Assembly: GCA_963809825.1 (NCBI GenBank)
Contig: CAWELJ010000002.1
Span: 558,001-622,000, forward strand
DNA from: Bog-473 sp963809825
GTDB lineage: Bacteria; Actinomycetota; Acidimicrobiia; Acidimicrobiales; RAAP-2
Length of the DNA stretch: 64,000 bases
Direction: 5' to 3'
A program made the position numbers and the translations under genes. Shown piece by piece: positions 36,102 to 44,407 of this stretch. How positions within the stretch are numbered: position 1 is the stretch's first letter; the number at the start of each line of letters is the position of its first letter. The notes beneath the pieces are model-generated. The model was given only the letters and a program-made list of their open reading frames with translations, was not told the DNA's origin and made no database searches.

Positions 36102-36884
36102 ATGGATCTGAACGGCACGTCGGCAATCGTCACGGGCGGGGCGTCCGGGCTCGGCGAGGCGACCGCACGCCTGCTGGCCGAGCGCGGCGTCCACGTCGTG
36201 GTGGCGGACCTTGCGGTCCAGGAGGACAAGGGGGCACCACTGGCCAAGGAGATCGGCGGGCTCTTCGTCCCGACCGACGTCACCAACGCCGAGACGGTGA
36301 TCGCCGCGGTCGAGGCCGCGATCGAGATGGCCCCCCTCAAGTCGCTGGTGAACTGTGCCGGGATCGGCTGGGCCACCCGCACCATCGGCAAGGACGGCGA
36401 CTACGCCTCGGCGCACGACCTCGACCTGTACCGCAGGGTGATCGAGATCAACCTCATCGGCACCTTCAACTGCGTCCGCCTGGCCGCCACCAAAATGAGC
36501 CTCAACGAGCCCGATGCCGACGGCGCGCGCGGCGCCATCGTGAACACGGCGTCCGTGGCGGCCGAGGACGGGCAGATCGGGCAGGTCGCCTACTCCTCCT
36601 CGAAGGGTGGCGTCGTGGGCATGACCCTTCCGGTCGCCCGCGACCTGGCCGTCGTCGGCATTCGGGTCAACTGCATCCTGCCGGGGCTGATCGACACGCC
36701 GATCTACGGCGCCGGCGAGGGATCGGAGGCGTTCAAGAGCAAGCTGGCCCAGGACGTGCTCTTCCCGCACCGCCTGGGCCGCGCCACCGAGTTCGCCACG
36801 CTCGCCGCGGAGCTGCTCTCCAACTCGTACATGAACGCCGAGTCGATCCGCATCGACGCCGGCATCAGGATGCAGCCGAAGTAG
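36102..36884 (+). CDS. Short-chain dehydrogenase/reductase (3-hydroxyacyl-CoA dehydrogenase type 2-like)
   Basis: A 260-residue SDR with the NAD-binding 'VTGGASGLGEATARLLAERG' and the catalytic Tyr-x3-Lys in 'VAYSSSKGGVVGMTL', plus Ser in 'NTASVAAEDGQ'. The pattern 'CILPGLIDTPIYGAGEGSEA' is like 17-beta-HSD10/3-hydroxy-2-methylbutyryl-CoA dehydrogenases. AAGGAG precedes the ATG. It is followed by an esterase gene 38 bases later. It probably oxidises a hydroxyacyl-CoA or steroid alcohol. Confidence 0.9.
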   Translation: MDLNGTSAIVTGGASGLGEATARLLAERGVHVVVADLAVQEDKGAPLAKEIGGLFVPTDVTNAETVIAAVEAAIEMAPLKSLVNCAGIGWATRTIGKDGDYASAHDLDLYRRVIEINLIGTFNCVRLAATKMSLNEPDADGARGAIVNTASVAAEDGQIGQVAYSSSKGGVVGMTLPVARDLAVVGIRVNCILPGLIDTPIYGAGEGSEAFKSKLAQDVLFPHRLGRATEFATLAAELLSNSYMNAESIRIDAGIRMQPK

Positions 36885-36921
36885 TCACGGCGGCCCGCAG
36901 CCCGACGGGGGAGGACTCACG

Positions 36922-37878
36922 ATGATCGATCCGGAGCTGGCGGCGTTCGTCGACCTGATACCGGCGTTCGACCTCAGCGATCTCGGGGCGGCGCGCACCG
37001 CCTTCGAGGAGATGATCGCCCAGGTGCAGATGGAGCTGCCCGAGGCCGAGACGCTCGAGATCGAGGACCGGCTCGTGCCCGGGTGGGAGGACGACCCCGC
37101 CGTACCGGTGCGGGTGTACCGGCCCCGCCGCGCCGCGGGCGACGGCGCCGAGACGGTCCCGGGCATCGTGTTCATCCACGGCGGCGGGTTCATGATCGGC
37201 AGCGTCGACACCGAGCACATCGGTGCGGTGCTGGTCGCCGCCGACACCGGCGCCGTCGTGGTGTCGGTCGACTACCGCCTGGCCCCGGAGCACCCCTACC
37301 CGGCTGCCCTGCACGACTGCTACGCCGCGCTGTCCTGGCTGCATACCGAAGCCGGCGCGCTGGGCGTCGACCGTGACCGGGTGGCCGTCATGGGAGCGAG
37401 CGCGGGGGGCGGCCTGTCGGCCGCCCTGGCCCTGCTGGCCCGTGACCTCGGCGGCCCCGCGCTCTGCTTCCAGATGCTGCAGATCCCCGAGCTCGACGAC
37501 CGCCTCGAGACGCCGTCCATGCAGGAGTTCGTCGACTCGCCGCTGTGGAACCGGCCGCTGGCGGTGCAGAGCTGGAAGGCCTACCTCGGTGCGCTCCACG
37601 GCTCACCCGACGTCCCGGCCCATGCGGCGCCTTCCCGCGCCACCGACCTCAGTGGGTTGCCGCCCGCCTATATCTCGACGGCCGAGCACGACCCCCTGCG
37701 CGACGAGGGCATCGCCTACGCCCTCGGCTTGCTCCACGCGGGAGTGTCGGTGGAGCTGCACCAATTCCCCGGCACGTTCCACGGGTCCGCGCTGGTCACG
37801 ACTGCGGCCGTCTCCAAGCGGGCCCAGCGCGAGTCGGCCCTGGTGGTCCGCCGGGCGCTCGGGGTTGCCGAGACCTGA
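36922..37878 (+). CDS. Alpha/beta hydrolase of the hormone-sensitive-lipase family
   Basis: A 318-residue esterase. The oxyanion motif 'FIHGGGFMIGSV' and the nucleophile 'VMGASAGGGLSAALA' define family IV (HSL). Later 'STAEHDPLRDEGIAYA' supplies Asp and 'FPGTFHGSAL' supplies His. It hydrolyses short acyl esters. GGGGGAGGA precedes the ATG. Probably in one operon with the upstream SDR. Confidence 0.92.
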   Translation: MIDPELAAFVDLIPAFDLSDLGAARTAFEEMIAQVQMELPEAETLEIEDRLVPGWEDDPAVPVRVYRPRRAAGDGAETVPGIVFIHGGGFMIGSVDTEHIGAVLVAADTGAVVVSVDYRLAPEHPYPAALHDCYAALSWLHTEAGALGVDRDRVAVMGASAGGGLSAALALLARDLGGPALCFQMLQIPELDDRLETPSMQEFVDSPLWNRPLAVQSWKAYLGALHGSPDVPAHAAPSRATDLSGLPPAYISTAEHDPLRDEGIAYALGLLHAGVSVELHQFPGTFHGSALVTTAAVSKRAQRESALVVRRALGVAET

Positions 37879-38007
37879 GGACAGCGGGGCCGGCACCGAC
37901 GATCGCCGCACCCCTTCCTCGCCCGCAACTCGGGGTGTACCATCCGCTCGACGGGCCGACGTGGGCCCAGGGGGCCCGGGTCGGCATTCGGACACGAGGA
38001 GGTCACG

Positions 38008-38607
38008 ATGCACACCCGGCTCTTGACATTTCGGGGAGCAACCAACATCGACGCAGGGGTCGATTACCTTCGAGACGAGGTCATGCCCGTCTTGAACTCC
38101 CAGCGCGGGTATCGGGGGGTGTCGGCGAGCGCGGATCGCGCCGGCGGTGTCCTGACCATCCTCACGCTGTGGGACACCGAGGCAGATCGTGCGGCGAGCG
38201 ACAGCGCTCTGGGCAAAGCCCGCGAGGAGGCGCTCGAGCTCGTCGGCGGTTCGCTCACCGTTGAGAACCTGGAGGAGGTCGCGAGCGCGGTCGTCAAGGC
38301 ACCCGTGCCGGGGTGCGCGCTCTCGGCGACGAGGGTGAGCATGGACCCTGCCGCCGTCGACGAGAACATCGCCTTCTTCAGGGATCAGATGATCCCCCAG
38401 ATACAGGCCGCACCCGGGTTCTCCGCGTTGCGCAACATGGTCGACCGCCAGGCCGGTCGTGCCCTGGTCGGTATCATCTTCGAGGACCGCACGTCTTTGG
38501 ACGCCTTCGTCGCCGCACGCGACGAGCGGCGGGCGCCGGCACTGGCCCGGGGAATCAGTTTCGATGAGGAGTCCTTGCGGGAGATCCTGCTCTCCGAGAT
38601 CAAGTAG
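38008..38607 (+). CDS. Two-domain ABM-like protein
   Basis: A 199-residue protein with two tandem ferredoxin-like halves: 'RLLTFRGATNIDAGVDYLRD' to about residue 85, and 'SATRVSMDPAAVDENIAFFR' to the end. Each ends with a short strand and helix as in dimeric alpha/beta-barrel (ABM/YCII) proteins, so one chain may equal a dimer. Strong GAGGAGG before the ATG. Function unknown. Stands alone between an esterase and a convergent permease. Confidence 0.75.
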   Translation: MHTRLLTFRGATNIDAGVDYLRDEVMPVLNSQRGYRGVSASADRAGGVLTILTLWDTEADRAASDSALGKAREEALELVGGSLTVENLEEVASAVVKAPVPGCALSATRVSMDPAAVDENIAFFRDQMIPQIQAAPGFSALRNMVDRQAGRALVGIIFEDRTSLDAFVAARDERRAPALARGISFDEESLREILLSEIK

Positions 38608-38619
38608 GTCAGCAGCCGC

Positions 38620-39788
38620 TCAGGCCGTCCCGTTCAGGATCAGGACGCCCACCGCGGCGGCGATGGCGAGGGGCACGCTGGCCAGGCCGAGCAGGCCGGC
38701 CCGCGCCACGCTCGGGCTCCCTCCGGCCGCCCGGGCCGAGCGGAGCCACAGGATCCAGGCCAGCGAGCCGGTCACCGCCAGGTTCGGGCCGACGTTGAGC
38801 CCCACCAGCAACGCGAACGGATGGGGTGGTTGGCGGGCCGCCAGGAGCGACGCCGCGGGGAGGTTGTTCACCACGACGCTGCAGAAGGCCGCGGTGACGG
38901 CCGTTCCCCAGAGGTCGAGATGGGCGAGCAGCGTGGCCGGGCCCGACCACGTCCGGCCGAGCGTCCCCAGCGTGACGGCGAGCCCGAACAGTCCGACGAG
39001 CACGGGCAGCCCCAGGATGCGGAGCGCGGCGTCGGGTGCGGTGCCGCTGCCGGGCCGGCGCCACGACCGCAGGGCCACCACGCCGACGCCGACGGCGGCC
39101 ACCGGGACGGCCGGCGAGCGGAGCGTGACCACGAGCACCGTCACCGCGGCGATCGCGGCCAGCCCCGCGCCGAGGACCGGGCGCTCCGGGGCGGCGGCCG
39201 CGCGACCGTGGTACGGAGCACCCGGTGGTGCAGAGCGCCGACCACGACGGCGGTCACCGCGGCGGCCGCGAGCCCGGCCGGCGCCATGTGGGTGAAGAAG
39301 GCGCGACCCGAGAGGTGGAGGTGGCCGAGCACGATCAGGTTCGTCAGGTTCGACCCCGGGAGCAGCAGCGAGCCGGCGTTGGAGAGCAGCAGGCAGGCGT
39401 ACAACAGGGGGGCCTCCCCTTCGCCCCTGCTGCGGGCCGCGTAGACGAGCACCGGGGTCAGGAAGGTGACGGAGGTGTCGAGGTTGAGCAGGGTCGTCAC
39501 GCTCACGACGAGGACGGCGGTCCCCGCGTAGAGGGCCACCCCGCCCGGGGCCAGCCTGGTCAGGGCGTGCCCGCCGGCCGCGAACAGCCCGTCCTCGTTG
39601 GCGACCAGGCCCACGAGGAGCAGCCCGGAGACGAGGACGAACGGCGGCCAGCCCTGGGCCGCCGCCGCCCGGGCGTCGTGCGGTGCGAGGACGACGGCCG
39701 CCACCAGCCCGGCGCAGCCGAGGAGGGCGAAAGCCAACTCGAGCCGACGCGGGGTGATCAGTCGTTCCGGCGTGTCCGTGCCGCGCAC
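38620..39788 (-). pseudogene. ArsB/SLC13-like membrane permease with one frameshift
   Basis: Two adjacent frames together form a permease of about 390 residues with about ten hydrophobic segments. The first part (39788 to about 39200) has 'NLDTSVTFLTPVLVYAARSR' and 'NAGSLLLPGSNLTNLIVLG', the hallmark loop of ArsB/NhaD-type ion pumps. The second (39144-38620) has 'FCSVVVNNLPAASLLAARQP', the matching repeat. The frame changes in GCGGCCGCCGCC near 39190-39202. The start is probably GTG 39788. There are no arsR or arsC genes nearby. May be intact in the cell if the indel is an error. Confidence 0.75.
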
Positions 39789-39827
39789 CTTCCGTCTGTG
39801 CCCGGCGGCAGCCGCTCGGAAACGACG

Positions 39828-39977
39828 GTGTCGACGCGGGCCTGGCCCGCCCTGCGACCGCTCGACGAGAACGAGATCGAGGAGGTCATGCGCCCCGCCG
39901 TCGCAGCACTGCGCGCGATGCCCGATGTGGAGCACCGGCGCCGGATGACCGCCGAGATGGTCGTCCCGTGCCGCTAG
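39828..39977 (+). CDS. Small hypothetical protein (49 aa)
   Basis: GTG-started frame 'VSTRAWPALRPLDENEIEEV' followed by an amphipathic, charged segment 'LRAMPDVEHRRRMTAEM'. The amino-acid mix looks protein-like rather than a shadow. It fills the gap between the permease and the DUF2461 gene and ends ten bases before the latter. No family recognised; the ribosome site is weak. Confidence 0.35.
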   Translation: MSTRAWPALRPLDENEIEEVMRPAVAALRAMPDVEHRRRMTAEMVVPCR

Positions 39978-39987
39978 CGTCGCACCC

Positions 39988-40620
39988 GTGACGTTCTCGG
40001 GCTGGCCCGACGGCGCTCTCGACTTCTACGACGGCCTCGAAGCGGACAACTCCAAGGCCTACTGGCTCGACCACAAGGCCGTCTACGAGCGGGATGTGAA
40101 GGCGCCGATGGAGGCGTTGCTCGCCGAGCTTGCTCCCGAGTTCGGGAACACCCGCCTGTTCCGTCCCCACCGTGACACCCGCTTCAGCCGTGACAAGTCC
40201 CCGTACAAGACCGCCATCGCCGCCCGGGTCGGCGACGGCTACGTGCAGCTCTCGGCCGGCGGCTTGATGGCGGGCGCCGGCATGTACCACATGGCCCCCG
40301 AACAGCTGGAGCGCTACCGCGCCGCGGTGGCGTCCGAGCGCTCGGGCCGCCGGCTCGAGTCCGTCGTGGCGGCGCTGCGGAAGGGCCGCCTCGAGGTCAC
40401 CGCGATGGAGACCCTGAAGACGTCGCCGCGGGGATACCCCAAGGACCACCCCCGGGTGGAGCTGCTCCGCCACAAGGGCCTCGTGACCATGAAGGCGTGG
40501 CCCGTGGCGTCGTGGCTCGGGACCGCGGGGGCGAAGAAGCGGGTCGTCGAGGTCCTGCGCGCCGCCGGCCCGCTCCTGGCCTGGCTCGACACGTACGTCG
40601 GCCCCGCCGCTACGCCGTGA
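39988..40620 (+). CDS. DUF2461 family protein
   Basis: A 210-residue protein with the DUF2461 (TIGR02453) pattern: 'TFSGWPDGALDFYDGLEADN' at the start, 'RPHRDTRFSRDKSPYKTAIA' in the middle and 'LKTSPRGYPKDHPRVELLRH' in the last third. Function is unknown for the whole family. GTG start. Its stop overlaps the convergent dioxygenase by about 11 bases. Confidence 0.88.
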   Translation: MTFSGWPDGALDFYDGLEADNSKAYWLDHKAVYERDVKAPMEALLAELAPEFGNTRLFRPHRDTRFSRDKSPYKTAIAARVGDGYVQLSAGGLMAGAGMYHMAPEQLERYRAAVASERSGRRLESVVAALRKGRLEVTAMETLKTSPRGYPKDHPRVELLRHKGLVTMKAWPVASWLGTAGAKKRVVEVLRAAGPLLAWLDTYVGPAATP

Positions 40621-41390
40621 AGCACGTCATCGACAGGGAACCGTAGGCGTAGCCGTCGATCAGCACCTCCGGGTGGTGTTGATCGTTCGCGGCGGCGAGG
40701 CCGGCGAAGTACACGAGCGGGATGAAGTGGTCCGGCGTGGGGACGGCGAGGTCGTAGTCGCGATGCTGCGCCAGCTTCAACACGTCGCCCGGAGCGTCGA
40801 CGACGAGGCGGCGGGCCTCCTCGTCGAAGCGCTGCGCCCAGTCGAACCCGGTGTCGGGACGGGCCCACTCAATGAGGCCCAGGTTGTGCACCACGTTCCC
40901 GCTGGCCAGGATCAGCACCCCCTGCTGGCGCAGGGGGGCGAGGCGGCGTCGCGATGTCGAGGTGGTACTCGAGCGGCTGCAGCGCGTTGATGGCGAGCTG
41001 CACGACGGGGACGTCGGCCTCCGGGAAGGTGTGGGCCAGGACCGACCAGGTGCCGTGATCGATGCCCCAGCTGTCGTGGTCGAGCCCGACCCAGCGCGGC
41101 GCGACGACCTCCGCCACTGCCGCGGCCACGTCGGGTGCCCCGGGGCACGGGTACTCGACCGCGAAGAGCCGGTCGGGGAAGCCGAAGAAATCGTGGATCG
41201 TGCGCGGCGCCACCATGGCGGTCACGGCGGTGGCGTTGGTGTACCAGTGCGCCGAGATGGCCAGGACGGCCCGTGGCCTGGGCACCGCGGTTCCCAGAGC
41301 AGCCCAGGCCGCGGTGTAGCGATTCTGCTCCAGCGCGTTCATCGGGCTCCCGTGACCCACGAACACGACGGGAAGCGGGGCAACGCTCAC
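40610..41390 (-). pseudogene. LigB/DODA-type extradiol dioxygenase with one frameshift
   Basis: The two frames join into a protein of about 260 residues. The N-terminal part has 'VVFVGHGSPMNALEQNRYT' (metal His), 'AISAHWYTNATAV' and 'HDSWGIDHGTWSVL'. The C-terminal part has 'LILASGNVVHNLGLIEW' and 'TPDHFIPLVYFAG'. This matches 4,5-DOPA dioxygenase-like (YgiD) enzymes that open catechol rings. Removing one C near 40957 restores the expected 'IGRRLAPLRQQGVLI'. GTG start at 41390. Probably a sequence error or a very recent mutation. Confidence 0.82.
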
Positions 41391-41449
41391 GACATGACCC
41401 TAACCAGCGACGGCCGCCGATCGCCCTCCGCCTTGGGCCGCCCGGGGCC

Positions 41450-42007
41450 TCACGGGTTGGCGGCGTCGACCGCCTTGGCCAGCTGCAGGTACCGGGTACC
41501 CGCCTGGTTGAAGTCGCGGACCGCCTCGTTCAGGCTGCTCGTGCTCTGTTGATCGATGCCGGCGACACACGCCTGGGCGCCCTGGTGCAGCGCGCCCAGG
41601 ACGGAGGACCAGGGGGTCTCGAGCGAGGGCATCGGCATCGGCGGATTGGCCTGGGCGGTCCGCACGTCGGCGGCGAGCCGGACGCAGGCGCTCCGGATGG
41701 ATGCGCTCGAGGTGCCGCTGTTCACCCGGGCCACATCGTGGGACACGGCGATGTAGTTGGCGCCGTAGCTCGTCATCCACTGCGACATCCCACCCGACCC
41801 GTCGCCCTTGTCGATGGACTTGGCGATCAGGGTCCCTCCGATCGTGCCCGCCAGCACGGCGAGGAACGTGAGCACGAGCCTCCTGGGTGTGAGTCGCTGC
41901 TTCGTCGGCGAGCTCTCGGGCGCCACGTCCGGCGGCGGGGCGGCGGGGGGCTGTGCGGCGGGGCCCGGATCACCCGGCGCCGCGGTGCCTTCGTCGAGAT
42001 GCGTCAC
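41450..42007 (-). CDS. Membrane-anchored protein of unknown function
   Basis: A 185-residue protein starting with GTG 42007 behind GGAGG. A Pro-rich cytoplasmic segment (1-35), one transmembrane helix near 43-65 ('LVLTFLAVLAGTIGGTLIA') and an extracytoplasmic helical domain 'MSQWMTSYGANYIAVSHDVA' to the end, with two Cys that may form a disulfide ('ACVRLA', 'ACVAGI'). Similar small helical domains occur in actinobacterial envelope proteins. No family name assigned. The long upstream open frame is a shadow of the desaturase. Confidence 0.72.
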   Translation of the reverse strand: MTHLDEGTAAPGDPGPAAQPPAAPPPDVAPESSPTKQRLTPRRLVLTFLAVLAGTIGGTLIAKSIDKGDGSGGMSQWMTSYGANYIAVSHDVARVNSGTSSASIRSACVRLAADVRTAQANPPMPMPSLETPWSSVLGALHQGAQACVAGIDQQSTSSLNEAVRDFNQAGTRYLQLAKAVDAANP

Positions 42008-42159
42008 GTCTGCCTCCGTTCCCCGTGCGCCCGGTCGGGCCGCATGCCGTGGTGTCACTCCTGCGCACCGTACGGAGGCGCGGTAAGGAGGCGGTAAGGC
42101 GGTGACGGAGTCGGCACCGGAGGAGCGGGTGATGTGTACGGCGCCCTGGCGGGGCTCCG

Positions 42160-43140
42160 TCAAGCGGCGGCGGGGCGTACCTCCGTCGCCTCGTCGGCGC
42201 TCGACAGCGCCTTCCACAGGGCCCGGTAGCTCGGGTACGTGATGGCGTCGGTGATGTAGCCGGCCCGCTCGAGCTCGGCATGGTAGGCGGGCAGGTTGCG
42301 CCAGGGCACGCCCATGTCGACGTGGTGCGCCAGGTGCCAGCCGGTGTTGTAGGGGACGATCCAGAAGCGGGCCAGCAGCGACTGGCGCACGTTGTGGGTC
42401 GTGGCCCGGCGATCCGGGCTGCGCTCCATGCCCCCGTGCTCCGCGATGGAGCGCAGGCGGTTGATGACGCGCCACTCGGTCATCCAGGGCAGCCACCACA
42501 GGAGCGGGTAGATCCACCAGCGGCCGGTGGCGGCCCACATCGCCGCCCACAGCACGGCCTGCACCCCGAAGATCGACAGGCCGATGGGCCGGAAGGGCAA
42601 GGTGGCGGTGTTCTTGACGAGCGGCACGAAGTTCTTCCACCCGCTGATCCCCACCGCGTCGCGGAACAGGCGCCGCCGCAGCGCCTGCCGCGTGCAGGGA
42701 TAGGGACCGTAGAACGCGAGGTCGGGCTCGTCCGGCCCGAACTCGTCCTTGTGGTGGGCGAAGTGCACGCGGCGGTAGAGCTGCACCGGCGTGAAGACTG
42801 GATACGCCACCACCCACTTGCCGATCCAGTCGTTCCACCGCTTGTTGGTGAAGAGGAGCTTGTGCGCCGCCTCGTGCATGAGGATGGCGAAGCGCGCGTA
42901 CATCGGCCCCATGAGCACGAAGGCGATCACGTAGGCCCACCACTGGCCGAGCCACACGGCGCCCCCGATGATCAGGGCGACCCAGAACCAGACGGCGGCG
43001 ACCGAGATGGCGTTGCGCACGTTGTCGATGCGGCGCAGGTCGGCCCGCAGCTGGGGGATGGCCATGCCGTTGGGCAGCAGCCGCTCGCTGGGGAGTACCT
43101 CGGGCCGGTCCGCTGCGTCGGGCACCATGGTGCTCGCCAT
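42160..43140 (-). CDS. Membrane fatty-acid desaturase/hydroxylase
   Basis: A 326-residue protein with four hydrophobic segments and three His boxes: 'ILMHEAAHK', 'RVHFAHHKDE' and 'WHLAHHVDMG'. These bind the di-iron centre of membrane desaturases and related hydroxylases. 'MAIPQLRADLRRIDNVRNAI' opens the mature part. It faces the PaaX-type regulator across only 26 bases that contain an inverted repeat, so regulation by that protein is likely. Substrate (acyl lipid or alkane) unknown. Confidence 0.9.
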   Translation of the reverse strand: MASTMVPDAADRPEVLPSERLLPNGMAIPQLRADLRRIDNVRNAISVAAVWFWVALIIGGAVWLGQWWAYVIAFVLMGPMYARFAILMHEAAHKLLFTNKRWNDWIGKWVVAYPVFTPVQLYRRVHFAHHKDEFGPDEPDLAFYGPYPCTRQALRRRLFRDAVGISGWKNFVPLVKNTATLPFRPIGLSIFGVQAVLWAAMWAATGRWWIYPLLWWLPWMTEWRVINRLRSIAEHGGMERSPDRRATTHNVRQSLLARFWIVPYNTGWHLAHHVDMGVPWRNLPAYHAELERAGYITDAITYPSYRALWKALSSADEATEVRPAAA

Positions 43141-43149
43141 GGGTCCATA

Positions 43150-43165
43150 TTACGATTATTCGTCA
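43150..43165. promoter_or_regulatory. Inverted repeat in the PaaX/desaturase intergenic region
   Basis: TTACGA-TTAT-TCGTCA has five of six arm positions paired. It sits in the 26-base AT-rich gap between the two divergent start codons and could serve as a shared operator for the PaaX-like regulator. The gap is too short for two normal leaders, so at least one transcript is likely leaderless. Confidence 0.45.
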
Positions 43166-43166
43166 A

Positions 43167-43946
43167 GTGACGCAAGCGAGTAAGACACCGGCGCCCGGCG
43201 CCGCCGGGCAGGCGCCCCCGCTCACCGCCCGCTCGGTGCTGGCGAGCGCCCTGCTCGGCATGGATCCCCCGGAGCTGCCGGTGGCCCAGCTCGTGCGGCT
43301 GGCCGACCTGTTCGGGATCAGCGAGAACCGGGCCCGGGTGGCGCTGAGCAGGATGGTCGCCGCCGGTGAGGCCACCTCGGACGGGTCGGGGCGCTACCGC
43401 CTGGCGGGTCACCTGGCCGCACGCCAGTCGCGCCAGTCGGCGAGCCGTTCGGGCTCCACGGCGCCCTACGACGGGCAGTGGCGGCTGGCCGTGGTGACGA
43501 CGTCCGGCAGCGCGGCCGAGGTCCGCACCGCCCGCCGCCGCGCCCTGGCCTACGCCCGCCTGGCCGAGCTGCGCGAAGGGGTCTGGATGCGGCCGGCCAA
43601 CGTCGCCGTCCTGCTCCCCGACTCCCTGGACGCGGACGTCGAGCTCATGACGGCGCGGCCGGTCGACCCGGTCGACCTGGCGGGGCGGCTCTGGGACCTG
43701 CCGGCCTGGTCGGACCGGGCGCGCCGGCTGCTGAGAGGTCTCGGGACACTGGCGCCCGACGTCCCCGAGGCTCTGGCGCCCGGCTTCGAGCTGTCGGCTG
43801 CCGTGCTGCGGCACTTGCAGGCGGACCCGCTGCTGCCCGCCGACCTGTTGCCGGCCGACTGGCCCGGCGCCGAGCTGCGCTCCACCTACGACGGGTGGGA
43901 CGCCCGGTACCGGGCGACGTTGCGGGACTGGAGCCGGCCCGGCTGA
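43167..43946 (+). CDS. PaaX-family transcriptional regulator
   Basis: A 259-residue protein with an N-terminal winged helix 'LFGISENRARVALSRMVAAG' (about 50-70) and the PaaX C-terminal domain ('WRLAVVTTSGSAAEVRTARR', 'ARLAELREGVWMRPANVAVL'). PaaX represses phenylacetate degradation in E. coli, but actinobacterial members control varied acyl-CoA or lipid genes. GTG start two bases after the inverted repeat, no ribosome site: probably leaderless. Likely controls the divergent desaturase. Confidence 0.88.
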   Translation: MTQASKTPAPGAAGQAPPLTARSVLASALLGMDPPELPVAQLVRLADLFGISENRARVALSRMVAAGEATSDGSGRYRLAGHLAARQSRQSASRSGSTAPYDGQWRLAVVTTSGSAAEVRTARRRALAYARLAELREGVWMRPANVAVLLPDSLDADVELMTARPVDPVDLAGRLWDLPAWSDRARRLLRGLGTLAPDVPEALAPGFELSAAVLRHLQADPLLPADLLPADWPGAELRSTYDGWDARYRATLRDWSRPG

Positions 43947-43972
43947 CCGGCGCGATCGCTAACGTCGGCCCC

Positions 43973-44407
43973 GTGCCGGACATCTTCCACGCCCTCATCA
44001 TCGACGCACCACCCGAGGCCGTGTTCGACGCCATCAACAGCGCCGCCGGCAACCGGGCCTTCTGGACCGACCAGACCGAGTACGACCCGACGGAAGGGTC
44101 GGTCGCCGTCTTCTCCTTCGGGCCCGACGCGGAGACCCAGTTCCGCTTCGAGGTCGAGTCCATCGACCGTCCCCGGGCGCTGACGTGGAAGTGCGTGGGT
44201 GGACCCCCGGAATGGCAGCCCACGTCCATCGTGTGGACGCTCTCGCCCTCCGACGGTGGCGGCACCAACGTCCGCTTCGAGCACCGCGGCTGGGCGTCGG
44301 CGGACGGCGAGCTGGCCGCCTGCACGTTCACCTGGGGCCGGATCCTCCTCGCGCTCGACGAGTACGCGCGGACTGGTTCGGCAACGCCGCCCTTCAAGGT
44401 CTACTGA
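43973..44407 (+). CDS. SRPBCC (START-like) domain protein
   Basis: A 144-residue protein starting with GTG. 'DIFHALIIDAPPEAVFDAIN' opens the Bet v1/AHSA1-like fold and 'TNVRFEHRGWASADGELAAC' its end. Such proteins bind hydrophobic ligands. It follows the PaaX gene by 26 bases and ends seven bases inside the tail of the convergent GAF regulator. Confidence 0.85.
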   Translation: MPDIFHALIIDAPPEAVFDAINSAAGNRAFWTDQTEYDPTEGSVAVFSFGPDAETQFRFEVESIDRPRALTWKCVGGPPEWQPTSIVWTLSPSDGGGTNVRFEHRGWASADGELAACTFTWGRILLALDEYARTGSATPPFKVY

